A program made the position numbers and the translations under genes. The notes beneath the pieces are model-generated. The model had not been told where the DNA came from. It made no database searches and was given only the letters and a program-made list of their open reading frames with translations. A stretch of 64,000 bases of DNA from Montifringilla adamsi (Eukaryota; Chordata; Aves; Passeriformes; Passeridae), in assembly GCA_017590115.1 (NCBI GenBank), contig JAGGNK010012003.1, positions 2,123,041 to 2,187,040 of the forward strand, read 5' to 3'. This document shows, in pieces, positions 1 to 43,534 of this stretch. The stretch's first letter is position 1, and every line of letters begins with the position of its first letter.

Positions 1-18331
<18,331 letters not shown>

Positions 18332-18595
18332 GTCCTACGGGCGGGGCGGCGGCGGGGACTGCGCGGGGCGGATGGCAGCCGATGGGTCCGGGGGGCTCTG
18401 CAGCTACCAGCTCGCTGCTCTCCGGGCAAATATGGCGGCAGCGCCTCCTCCCGCTGCATCCGGGCACTCCCGCGGGCGCGCGCATGCGCCCCGCCGCCTC
18501 CCATGGCAACGGCGGCTCCCTGGCAACGGGCGGCGGGCGGGGTGAGGCGGCGTGAGGGGTGTGAGGAGGGGTGAGGAATAAAGGGAATGGGGCAG

Positions 18596-18835
18596 TGTGA
18601 GGGGTGAGGCAGGATGGATGAAGCGGTGTGAGGGGTGAAGCAGGGTGGGTGAAGCAGTGTGAGGAGTGAGGCAGGATGGAAGAAGAGGTCTGAGGGGTGA
18701 GGCAGGAGGGATGAAGCGGTCTGAGGGGTGAAGCAGGGTGGGTGAAGCGGTGTGAGACAGGATGGATGAAGAGGTATGAGGGGTGAGGCGGGATGGATGA
18801 AGCAGTCTGAGGGGTGAGGCGGGATAAGGAATAAC
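18596..18835. repeat. 31-bp minisatellite, about 7.5 copies
   Basis: A G-rich unit of the form TGTGAGGGGTGAGGCAGGAT followed by GGATGAAGCGG repeats with starts at 18596, 18627, 18658, 18689, 18720, 18751, 18775 and 18806. Spacing is exactly 31 bp, except one copy of 24 bp that has lost 7 bp. It sits about 270 bp upstream of the YWHAE start codon. The unit length is not a multiple of three and long frames through it differ in each copy, so it is not coding. Confidence 0.93.
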
Positions 18836-21669
18836 GCGGGATGAAGGATGAGGGGGCCGGCAATGGCGGGGATGGATCCGCCGTTCCCCCGCCCGCCTCT
18901 GGCGGGGCCGTGACCGGGACATGGCTGTGGGCGAGCGGAGGGCAGCGGGCCCGGCCGCCGGTGGCGTTTCCCTCAATGCGGCTCCATCTCTCCGTGTCTG
19001 TGCTACCTCGGACGCTGACAGCGCTGTTTGAGTTACCCTCTCTCGGTATTTGGGTACAAATCACCGCGTGTGCCCCACGTGGAAGGGTGGATCTGTGACC
19101 GAAAGGCAGACGGCCAGGTACAGGTTTCTGCAGCCTCTCCAAGGTGTTTGCTCTAAGTATCACCTCCAGTGCATAGCACGTGGTAATTTCACAGTTTCAA
19201 GAGGCTAGAAAATCTAGAAGTAAAATGGAATGTTTTGCGAGTTCCTCATACAGTACTTCTGAAAAACAAAAGGAGCATTCACTTCAATAACTGAGATAAT
19301 GCCTCGATTACTGAAATGAGAATGGTTTTGGAAAACTAAAAGGGATGATGCATAGCTGGCATGAACCTGATCTTCAAAGATCCCCATCCCTGGGAGTGTT
19401 CAAGGCCAGGCTGGGTGAGGCTTAGAGCAACCTGGTTTTGTGGAAGGTGTCCCTGCCCACGGCAGAGGAATTGGAATGAGATGAGCTTTAAGGGCCCTTC
19501 CAACCCAAACCATTCCACAATTCTGTGATTTGCTCAGGGTAGCTCTAAATGAAGTCTTGTCTCTTTTCCCAGTATCTCCCTGGAAGTGCAGGCTATGGAT
19601 GCTCTCCCATCACTTCACTGACAGGAAAAGTGCACAGAGACCTTTGCAAGTATTGACAGCAGAGACAGAGCTGGCCCTGGCACCTCCTGGACACAAAGTC
19701 AGGTATTATTTATTGTACTGTGCCCACTGAAATGGGCTCCTGATGGGTGACTGAGGGCACACACCTTGAACACCATTCAAAGCACATTTTTTTTCAATAG
19801 TTTATGAGAGGCCTGACTTATTTTTTTTCAGTTGATGAACAAGAGTTTTAGGGTCTGCAAGATCAACATAACCTTATGCTTTTCTTACAAATAAATCTAA
19901 AAACTTGATAGAATTATTTTTATATCACTTGCTCAGAAAATCAATGCTCTGTTTTCAAGGGATATTTAGGCCCTCTTTTTCACAGATCAGAATCATCTAA
20001 TCAGGATTTCTTAAAAACAAAGACATCAGTGACTAAGGTCACTGAAAATTAGGCGTCAAGTCCAGAAAAAGATTTGCTTTTTTTTATTTATTTGAAGTAA
20101 ATTAGAAAATGTTGATTTTGCTGAAATTTGGAATCATTGTAAACCTTTACTTCTGAATTGCTGGTAAATACATGATACAGAGTTAGGCACTCAAAAGGTC
20201 CCAGTAGTGCACAGTCACCATTTCTGTGTACATTTTTAAGACTTACAAATCACTTTTGCACTCTCTTGACCATAAAAGTCTATTTTTCAGCAGAGACTTG
20301 GGGAGCTGCGCACAATAAATTAGATTTGGATCAATTTAGGATTTTTTCTGTGATCCTCACGTTCAGCAGGCACTCAGGTTGCAGGGTAATATCAGTAAAT
20401 CAGGACACTTCAGCCAGATTTCATTGCCAGAAGTGAGGTGCATTCTTAATGTCCTTGCTAAATAATAGCATATTGTCTAAATACTTTAAATTCTTTTGAA
20501 TGCACTCGTTACAGATGGCATTCAGATATTTGGAAATTGGTCAGGGATTTGGCAAAGCACGAGGAATAAACAGCCTAATCCAAGGAAATACGGAACAATT
20601 TGCTGATGCAATCCTTGCTTGCCCTTTGCCCCCTGAACTTTCACATTAATTCATTCAACCACTGCTGCAGCCAAACCCCACAGCTGAAAGGAGAGGGAAT
20701 GGAACAGGAAAAGCAGTTTTCTGCATGAGCCCTGTGCTCCACCAGCTCAGGGAGCTCTGCAAACACCAGGGCAAGGTGAAGCAGGAGGGGACGGCTGGCA
20801 GGGCCCTGGGGAAGGGCAGGCACAGCCTCTTCCTTTTGGCTGCAGGGAGCTCTGGAATTCTATTAGCTAATCTCACTAAAAGGCACCTTTGCATTGCAGC
20901 TCTGCAGTGGGTGAGCACTGGGGCAAAGCTGGGGGCTTCCATCTATGAAAAATTAAGTTTTTTTTCCATCTGGAGCTGACAGAATAATCTTTACTGTGTG
21001 GAGACACATCAAGATTCTTATCCTTGGGGCCTAAGGGTCACTGTCCCCTTGCAGTTTTTAAGGAATAGTGTAGCAAAAGTAACTTTAATGCAGATTGATG
21101 TTACAAACATTGCCCCCCATGGGATTCTGGTCCTGACTTTCTGTCCTTCAGCCCTTGACAGCACCTGCACACCTTGGCCTTTCACTGGATTAGTGCTCTC
21201 ACACCACCACACATAAAAACAGCTCTTCAGGACCATCTGTAGTCTCCTACAGGAGATTCTTGCTGGTATTCATTTGTGAAACTTTATTTTCACTGATATT
21301 TCTAAGAATATATAAACAGCTTTTTATCTTCCTGAACACCCCATCCAAACAATCTCCAGACTATTCCCTGACACACTTGTGCAGGTAGAATTGAGAGCAA
21401 GAGCTACAAAATCTCATCTTAACATTCCTCACAAGATTTTTTTGAAATGAGAATATACATTTCCCCCAACCCCTTGACTCATTTAATTACAGAAAGTCAC
21501 CTTCTTTCAAAAAAAGCCATATTTTATTGTTTGACAAGTTAATTTAGATATCCTAAATTAATTATTTAATTATTTTCATACTAACATGGCCAATTAAAAA
21601 TGGCCATACCCCCTCTATTTTCAATTATTAAATGCAAGTACTCTAAGAACTGATTGAGAATGACTCTGA
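18836..21669. other. Intergenic region between YWHAE promoter and CRK 3' end
   Basis: The first 250 bp remain GC-rich (tail of the CpG island). The rest is AT-rich with one CR1 3' end at about 19370-19530. No open frame has codon structure or recognisable homology, and I see no RNA gene. Confidence 0.75.
19370..19530 (+). mobile_element. CR1 retrotransposon 3' end
   Basis: It starts at CTTCAAAGATCCCCATCCCT and shows the CR1 3'-UTR order: GTGTTCAAGGCCAGGCTGG, a CCCTGCCCACGGCAG-like block, then CCTTCCAACCCAAACCATTC and the terminal ATTCTGTGATT. It is a short 5'-truncated copy, as is usual for avian CR1. Confidence 0.92.
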
Positions 21670-24600
21670 GTCAAAGTTTTGGCTATACTTTTATTTACTT
21701 CACGTACTATGAACATATACATTACATGCTACAAAAAAATAAAAAAGGACTTTAACTGTCAAGAAAGTGGATAGTGTTATAATACAATGGCACATGTTCA
21801 TATTTTTCTTCAAACAGGTTTGGTTAGAATCCTTCCCCAAAACCATTAACAAAAAGGAAGTGTTTTACTCTTAAAGATGATTAGAAATATTTGCATTATT
21901 AACAAATACAATTCAAACAGATTAACAAGATTTAACCAGGTCATATATTAGTAAAAAGGCTGGGGCTTACCAAAATGAAATATATATTAAAAAACCATAG
22001 CAGCCAGTTGTACTTTTTAGTGTGATATAACGTGTAAATGCACCAGAAGAACACAGTGTAATGGAGCATTCTGCTTTCATGGTGTATTTCTAGAAATGAT
22101 TATTCTAGTTCTAACACCTGCCTATGCACAAGAGACCAAAACCACAGCCAAGGAAGAGACAAAAGATTGTGACCAACATTCTGAGCAATGATTTTTCTGC
22201 ACGCATCGGGGAGAAGGGAGGGAACAAATAGAAAAGGATAAACAAAGGCCACAAAAGGATTTCCTCTACATGTTCATGGACATAGGTTCTACCTATTTGC
22301 CTTGAAGAGCCTGACAAGTTGAAATGTCTATTTTGTCCAAATTCATACTCCTTTCTATCACCTATGAAACAAAATCACACTTCAGCTTAGAACTGAAGAG
22401 TGGAAAACAGTTGCATTAATGTATCAGTCAGCTAAAAAAACTGCTTGACAAGAACTTGGGATTCTAGTGTAACAGCAGCTATTAAGACTCCTCTAGTTTC
22501 CTTATTTTGCTCTTTCAAAGTGTACAAATATTCACAATTTATACAGTCTTAACAAAACCACATCTACAAAGTTTGCAGGGTACTTGCTAGTTAATTCAAT
22601 TCATGTATTTCGTATTAAAAAGGCAAGGTTTGCATAATAAAACTTCCAGAAAAATGATCTTTTGGTATCTGAATTCCTGATTGGAAAGGTACAAATATAT
22701 GGGCTTTCATTAACTGCAGTTGGCAAAAATACTTCAGACCAGTGTCACTCTAAGGACACACTGTTTATTATGTTTCTATTGCAATACCTGAAAAAAAATA
22801 TAAGCATATGGGCAACTGAAAAACTCAGTATTAAGTCTGTTATTTAGAGTACAGTTATTGAACAAAACCCCCCCAAACAGTTACAGTGACTATCAAGATC
22901 AGAGGAAAACCACAAATCAGCCTTAAAGAACCTGATGAGTTACAGAACCTAGAGTTAGTTTTGCAATTTTTTTCCCCTCAAAGTAAATTTTGTACTAAGC
23001 TAGAAGAGCTCCCACAATCACTGGCACGTCACCCTAACCAGAATAGCAGTCCCAGGTAGAACAGAGCTGCAGTTCCTTGTTTCCATTCTTACCCCACTGT
23101 CCCTGCTGTCAGTTTTTGGTAATAATCCTCAGTAGTGCTCATGAGACTGGTGATGGACAAGTGTGATTAACGTTAGTCCACAGAATTAATGAGTGCCCAT
23201 AACCTGAACATTACTCAGACTTGCTGATGGATTAGTTTTGAAGTAAAACAACTAGTACTTAAATAGAACAGAAATATTATAATTTCCAGCATGTTACAGA
23301 GTTCTGAGGTAAAGTGTTACCAGTATTGTTGTAGGGTCCGTGCCTTGCAGCAAAGGCCTTTGCAGCACGTGCAACCCATGAGCCTTGGGGTCACACGGCT
23401 CCGAAGCAACCAAACCCAACAGTTTCAGTTTGATACTATTTAGAAAAACCCTTCTGCATGGAATATACTGTAGTCAAAGTTACAAAATTTAGTTTGGTCA
23501 CCAGAGTGCTGTGCTTGGAAAACAACCCAGGGTACAGGCAAGGGAGAGTTACTTCAGTGTTTAATTTCAGTTTACAAAACTTACTAAATCCATTCTGATT
23601 TATATTAGAGAAAACCAGATAATTAGAAGAACAGACTAAAAAACAACCATCAAGCAGTGCATAATACTGCCTACTCAATGCACTGATTTTCATCATGAGC
23701 TAGGAAGCCATATTTACTCTATTATGCCTTTTGAGAATCAATCCAGAAGCACACAATTATTTTCCATTAGTTTATTAAAAATAAAATCCTCATGAATTCA
23801 CTATCAAATATTTTACAGATGGGAATTAAACCAGAAGAGTCCCCAGAATGTCTTTAAAATAAAACTAATATTTGGTTTGTCAGTTCACCGTGTTTGACAC
23901 TGATTTGTACTGTAACAGTATTGTAAAATATTGAAGAATTCTAGAAAAATTAAACTAGCCCTACACAATTTAATTTTATTGGAAAGCAGTGTCAATATTT
24001 TAGTATATTTAGTGAATCAAACACTGCTTTAAAGCTATGTATTAAAGTGCTATGCACGTATTTTTCAGCACTGATATGGAGTTTTACACTTCCATAAGCC
24101 TTGTATTTGTGGATAAAAGGAGATACTGTGTGTTAATAAAAATCTTAAATTAAAATCAGCTGCTATGTTTGAAGCATCAACAGTACTGAAGAAATCAATC
24201 TAGTGTCCACAAGCTTCTAGAATTCTGAGGTTGATTTGATCTGTCATTTACCATGAAAATGGTAAGGATCTGTAAATCATAAGGCTGTCCCCAACGGCCC
24301 TGCATCAGTCTGTGCTGTGCACAGCTAACTGACCACACAGGGCACTGCGGAGCCTTTCTAGGACAGAAAACCCAGGATGCAAAAACACATGGAGAGAGCT
24401 CCAGGATAAATTTGTGAAATTTCTATCAAGGTATTGAATTGTCTACGGTTGATCTTCGTCGCCTGAGGAAGAAGCAACATAAGCAATGGGCCCGGAGAGA
24501 GCTGTAAATGTTCTCTGAACATCTACAGCACTGCTTTCTCCAGCTGCTGCTGCTGGCAAGGTCCAGGCTGCCGTGCACGTGGACATAAGCAGGCATTACA

Positions 24601-24838
24601 ACCTATAATCATGGCCTAGTTCTGCCACTGGACACACGAGTTATCTACTGTCGTACCCTGAATTACATGACCCTTGCTTAAGGAATGGTGGTGTTGAGTC
24701 CCAGGGGTTTGCAGGTTATCAGAATGCTTATCCAAGCAATACCGCTTGCAGCGTCGGTCCGAGCTTAGTCTTGATGGCATCTGCAATAAAAACAAGTTGA
24801 GATTGTTCCCATCTGTAAGAGCAACTGTTGAGCCACAC
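21670..24838 (-). other. CRK: CRK 3' untranslated region
   Basis: AT-rich, frame-poor sequence follows the stop codon. Poly(A) hexamers AATAAA on the minus strand are at 23776-23771 (possible proximal site) and 21695-21690 (chosen distal end). The UTR would be about 3.2 kb, similar to the long UTR of mammalian CRK. The exact end is inferred. Confidence 0.7.
21690..21695 (-). terminator. CRK: Likely distal CRK poly(A) signal AATAAA
   Basis: A canonical AATAAA lies on the minus strand, with cleavage expected near 21670. It was chosen because strong hexamers and UTR-like AT-rich sequence stop there. Confidence 0.6.
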
Positions 24839-38600
<13,762 letters not shown>

Positions 38601-38649
38601 AGGGGGAGGCGGGAACGGTGGAAACGGCGGGTGAATCCCGGCATCGATC

Positions 38650-39155
38650 GGGCTGGGAAACACCGCTGGAATCATCCAGTCCGACCGTGAGCGAACACCG
38701 CCTTCTTAACCAGATCAGAGTGCCGCATCCGGTCGTTTCTTGAACACCTCCAAGCGCGGTAACTCCGCCACACCGCTGGGCAGCCCGTTCCAACGTATAA
38801 TGATCTTTTCTGGGAAGAAGTTCCTCCTGATGTCCAGCCTTAACCTCTCCTGACACATCTTGAGGCCGTTTCCCCTCGTCCTGTCCCTCGTTCCCTGGGA
38901 GCAGAGCCCGACCCCCACCTGGCTCCCACCTCCTTTCCATCAGTTGTGGACAGAAGGTTCCTCCTCCTTTTCTCCAGGCTCAGCTTTCCTGGCTCCCTCA
39001 ACCTCTCCTGGTGCTCCGGATCCTCCCTCAGCTCTGCTCCTTTCTCTGGTCATCCTCCAGCCCCTCGATGTCCTTCCTGAACTGAGGGGACACGGTGCTC
39101 GAATGTGGCCTTACCAGTGCCTAGCACAGGGGGACAATCCCTTCCCTGGCCCTGC
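38650..39155 (-). mobile_element. CR1 retrotransposon copy, minus strand
   Basis: The plus strand shows reverse-complement CR1 blocks in order: ATCATCCAGTCCGACC, CACACCGCTGGGCAGCCCGTTCC, AAGAAGTTCCTCCTGATGTCCAG, then TTTCTCCAGGCTCAG and a GAATGTGGCCT block. It is about 500 bp, 5'-truncated. Its 3' end stops about 200 bp upstream of the CRK start codon. Confidence 0.93.
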
Positions 39156-39163
39156 TGCTGAGG

Positions 39164-39540
39164 AGGCTTATGAGAATGGACTGGGGTCACTTGGTTTGTT
39201 CAGCCTGGAGAAGAGGAGACTGAGGTCAGACCTCGTTGTGGTCTTCAACATCCTTCTGAGGGACACAACCTGTGCTCTGTGAGCAGGGACAGGACCCGAG
39301 GGAAGAGCAGGAGCTGTGTCAGGGGAGGGTTAAGTTGGATATTAAGGAAAGGTTCTTCCCCAGAGGGTGCTGGGCACTGCCCAGGCTCCCCAGGGAATGG
39401 GCACGGCCCCAGGGTTGCCAGAGCTCCAGGAGAGTCTGGACAATGCTCTCAGGGCTGCACAGGGTGGGGTTGTTGGGCTGTCTGTGCAGGCCAGGTGTTG
39501 GAATAGATGATCCTTGTGGGTCCCTTCCAGCTCAGTATAT
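39164..39540 (+). mobile_element. CR1 retrotransposon copy, plus strand
   Basis: Direct-strand CR1 blocks are CAGCCTGGAGAAGAGGAGAC, GGGACAGGACCCGAGGG, AAGTTGGATATTAAGGAAAG, GGTTCTTCCCCAGAGGGTGC and the end GTCCCTTCCAGCTCAG. It lies head-to-head with the minus-strand copy just before it, so the shared 330 bp are inverted repeats. Confidence 0.93.
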
Positions 39541-40869
39541 TGTGTATATTTTCATCTGTACATTAAAGGCTGCAGCTCACTGTGTTTTCCTTCAGGGCTG
39601 TGCCTGCAGCCTCTGTCCTCACCCTCCCTGCCAGCCACATATTCCCACCCCATGGCTGTGCCAGCACAGCTGCTTTTCATGGCAGCACACACTGAATTGG
39701 GCCAACGAGCTGTTCTGGGTTAAAAATAGCCCTGCAAAAGAAAAACTTTCATTTTATTCAGGGCAGTTCACTGACTGCATTACCACAGAGGTCTGCAAAC
39801 AGGGAAGAGCTTAAGTTCCACTGGTGCCACAGAGGAGCCATGTGTGTGTGGGCATGCACGAATTAAGAGTTCTATTTGTGAGAACAAAGCAATATTTACC
39901 ACTTTTAGACTGTACACCAAGATCTCTTAAATGCCAGAGTAATATCTGTCAATCTGTGTAGAATTCTGCTCAGTTCTGTGAGGTTTTTTCCAGTAAATAA
40001 TGTGCTTTTTCAACTGTGTGGTCTCCCTGTGGCAGCACTTGCATAAACAATGTTAGAGCACGGCTGTCCCTGACTGTGAGGGTGCTGTGCTCCTCCCTGC
40101 ATCCAATATCCTGCTTTTTTGTAGGGCCCTGTAGCTGCCTCCTGGATGGGACTCTGGCATTGTGTCAGGTTACCAGGGTTGTACTAACCTCCACAATATC
40201 CCAGTGAGAAAATATTCTGTCTCACAGATGGGGAGCCTGTGGTTCATCAAATCCATAAGAAAAGACCAGGTGCTTGATTTCAGCCTCACACATGAACATC
40301 CTTCCTCTGCTGATGCTGTTCTCTCTCCAGATGGACTGGAGCTAGGAGCGAGCCCTGATCCATTTTTGGAAGGCAGTCCCAGTTTCCCTGGTGATGTGTG
40401 GGGTTTGCTGGCCAGCTGCAGGAATAGCACACACACTTCCATGGGTTTTTCACAGGTTTGAAAAGCTGCAGGTCCTTGTTGAGAGCCCAGGACGACAGGA
40501 GAGTTAAATCATATCTGCAGGAACACATGTCCTTTCTGTTCAGTGTTCACAGACCTCAAACAAACAAACAAATCAACCAATACTTTATTAGAGCAAAATT
40601 CACCATTTTTCTGACTCCTGCCAGACCACTGCAAAAAAAAGTCTCCTTTTCTGATGGCCCACAGACTGTTCTTTTTTCCCCTCCCTTCCCGGTCCCCATC
40701 TCCCGTTTTCAGCCAATCCCAAAACTGCGGGAATTGGTGTTTTCCATCAGGTTTTGGTTTTGGTTTTCGCTCACGTTGGGAATTCTGTTGCATGAGCTCT
40801 CTCTGGTGGTCAAAGCTAGGAAACCAATAGCGCTCCTGTCCTAAATCTCTCCCGTGGGTGTTCTTGTGC

Positions 40870-41085
40870 TGGAATGATTTCACAGGCTCTTGGAGTAGTT
40901 TGGGTTGGAAGGGACCTCGTAGATCATCCAGGCCCGACGCCGAGCCGTGGACAGGGACACCTTCCACTGGGGCAGGTTGTTGAGAGCTTGAGCCTTGATC
41001 ACTTCCAGGTTATCCACAGCTTCTCTTCTACAGTCACCTTCTCACCTTCATTATTTGTAAAAGCCTTTCCTTACTCAGCATTTCT
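40870..41085 (-). mobile_element. CR1 3' end, minus strand
   Basis: The plus strand reads TTGGGTTGGAAGGGACCTC, then GATCATCCAGGCC, GGACAGGGACACCTTCCACT and GATCACTTCCAGGTTATCCA, the standard order of a reversed CR1 tail. The edges are approximate. Confidence 0.9.
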
Positions 41086-42838
41086 GATGATGACCGGTAG
41101 CCTTTCCCAAATTTCTTTTTCCTCCCCTATTTAAGCCCTGTATCCCTCAGTAGTTTATTACCCTCGCCCATCCCTGCTGCACAAAGGCTATAAAAGGCAG
41201 AGCCCTTCTGCCCAAACCTGCTTCCCACAAGTTTGAAAACAATTAACATTTTAAGAGGTCAGGTGATCTTTCACAGGCAGAGGGATTGCAGAGAGGAATG
41301 TGAAAGAAAAACAAAGCTCTGGGACACAGTCTCAGAAGAATAAAACAAATCAGCTTGAAATGCTGACGAATTCACTATTACAAGATCCTGAAAGGAAATA
41401 TAAAATATTATGAAAACATTCTATTCATTCACCTAGTAGTAAAAGCCCCACTGGTACCCAGGTTTAGTTTCCCTCTCCTGATTTTATTGTCCCTACCAGT
41501 TGGCCAGAGATTGTTTTTTCCTAAGCTCTAAAATTCTGGCAGTGTGTCTAAAGCCACAGTCAATCAGTAGCAAGTTTCTTGCTGAGTGCAATGAGTGAAT
41601 CTTGAAAAGGTGCCAAGTATGGAGGGCTGTAGTACAGCAATGTTCTGCCTGAGGTGACATCCAAGGGATGTTAAAACAAAATCAGGAAACACCTGGGTCA
41701 GCCCAAGGTTCATCTGCACTCTGCTGACAGCAGTGCCAGGTGACCTGGTGTCACATAACCCTGTCCCAGCTGCTCCTTGAAGGGTTTGGCTTTGTCAAGC
41801 TGGTCTAGATCACATGGCAACACTGTGTCCTACTTAGAAAACTAAAACTAAAGGAGGAGAAGTTCCGTCTCTTGGTTTCTTCTCCCTGTGACCTGAAGAA
41901 ACAGCATTTCTTCCACAGACATGTTTCCTCTTGCAATTAGTTCAGGCTCAGCTGCTCGCAGGAGGTGCCTGTGTCCTGTTTATTCCTTTTCTACACCTCA
42001 TGTGGCCTGGAACTTGGCTTAACACCTGGCTTGGAAGTGTCACCTGTGCCAGAAGTTCCTGCCAGGTGGGATATCAGACCCAAATGTAGCACTTTTGGTG
42101 AACAGTGACATGAGCCATTGTGTCATGAGGTCTGTGTGAAGACTTGGGAATGAATAATCTTGGAGTGATGGGTGGAAGGATCTCTTGATCATGCTGGATT
42201 TTGTGTAAGGGGAGGAGCCTTTATGCTGCCAGCTGGGAAATGTATTTGTGACAAAGGTTAATTTGAATTTTCCTGGGAGGTACCATCAGTTCAGAGGGAG
42301 AGTGATGTGTCACAGGAATGGACTGGAGAGGGTTTATTTGTAATATGTGCAGAAATGAGGCATGGAGCAGCCTGAGCTGGAGGGAAGGGTCCTGCAGCTG
42401 GAGAAGTAATAGGAGTTCTCAGTGGTGTGATGGCCACACACAATGACAATGGGATGGGGCTGTGTAGTCTGGCAGTTGTGGTGTGAAATAATGATGCCAA
42501 GGCAGGAGCAACTCCTCAGCTAGAACAGGGCTCTGGTCTGCTGTGTGTGAGGGAATGGAGCTAATTAGTGTCGTTAGGGGAATGAAGAACTTGTCTCATG
42601 GGGACTGGTGAAAGCATGTGGTTTATTTAGGCCAGGAAGAGGCAAGGCTGCTCTCCTGGAACAAGCTGAACACCTTGGGAAAAGGGGACAAAGAGAATAA
42701 CTGAGCCTCAGAACAATGGGACACAACACTGCGGAGAACTGCGAGCTGAGAATTAATTTGATTCCATCAGAGGTGTAACATTCCGCTAGTATGGACGGCA
42801 AAATTGAACATTAGAGTTCAGATAGTTTAAAAACCTCC

Positions 42839-42865
42839 TTTTTTTTTTTTTTTTTTTTTTTTTTT
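42839..42865. repeat. T27 homopolymer
   Basis: An uninterrupted run of 27 T lies just outside the NCBP3 CpG island. It could be a nucleosome-excluding dA:dT tract or an old poly(A) tail of a minus-strand insertion. No target-site duplication is obvious. Confidence 0.95.
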
Positions 42866-43029
42866 CGGAAAAGACTTAAGTTCTGTGTTTGTCCGCTCTC
42901 CGGGGCCGGGGGTACGCAGGGACACAGCAGGGCCGCCCTCTCGCCCGCTACAGCCTCGCTCTGCCCGCTCTCTGTGGCCGTTCTCCCCGCTGAGCCCCTG
43001 GGCCCTGAACCGGCTCCGTCCGGCCCGGG

Positions 43030-43215
43030 ACGTGCCGGGCTGGGGGCGCGCTGGCTTCGCGCTGTGCTTGGCTCCGGGGGTGCGCCGAGTCTCGGGGTGC
43101 GTTGGTTTCGCGTTGCGTTGGGCTTAGGGGGTGCACCGGGCTCGGGGGTGCGTTGGATTCGGGGCGCACCGCGCTCGGGGCGTGCTGGCCTCACGGGTTC
43201 CGCTGGGTCTCGGGG
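43030..43215. repeat. Imperfect ~50-bp GC-rich tandem repeat
   Basis: Copies begin near 43032 (GTGCCGGGCTGGGGG), 43080 (GTGCGCCGAGTCTCGGGG) and 43131 (GTGCACCGGGCTCGGGGG), with a further partial copy. Each contains GCGTTGG or GCGCTGG then a TTCG/TTCGG block. Spacing is 48 and 51 bp. Confidence 0.8.
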
Positions 43216-43381
43216 GATGCCCCGAGCCCGCCGGGCCGGGCCGTGCTGCGGGCGGCGCTCGGGGCCGCTGCGCTCCGCCCGCCCGGCGCTCCTGGCCGCT
43301 CTCCGCGCTCGGAGCCGCCCCGCCGCTCTGTGCCGCCCCGCGCTCGTCTCGCTGGCCGCGCTGGGCGGGCCTGGCGGAGCC

Positions 43382-43534
43382 ATGGCGGCCGTGCGGGGCC
43401 TGCGGATCTCGGTGAAGGCGGAGGCGAGCACGACCGCGGCGGAGCCCCGCGGCCCCGAGCCCGAGCCCATGGAGGTGGAAGAGGGAGAGCTGGAGACCAT
43501 CCCTGTGAGGCGCTCGCTGCGGGAGCTCATCCCG
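43382..43534 (+). CDS. NCBP3: NCBP3 coding exon 1 (residues 1-51)
   Basis: It encodes MAAVRGLRISVKAEAST through RRSLRELIP. The donor is ATCCCG|GTGAGG. The frame stays open upstream to an ATG at 42974, but the orthologue begins at MAAVRGL. Confidence 0.94.

Larger units (their letters stand above)
39541..42890. other. Spacer between CRK and NCBP3 promoters
   Basis: This is intergenic DNA of the divergent pair. It contains a CR1 fragment (about 40870-41085), an isolated TATA-like CTATAAAAGG at 41189-41198 and a T27 tract ending at 42865. Open frames here lack any recognisable protein. Confidence 0.75.

Noticed and set aside
39272..39814. 180-codon frame downstream of the CRK promoter
   Set aside because: Most of it is the plus-strand CR1 3' region, which is non-coding in CR1.
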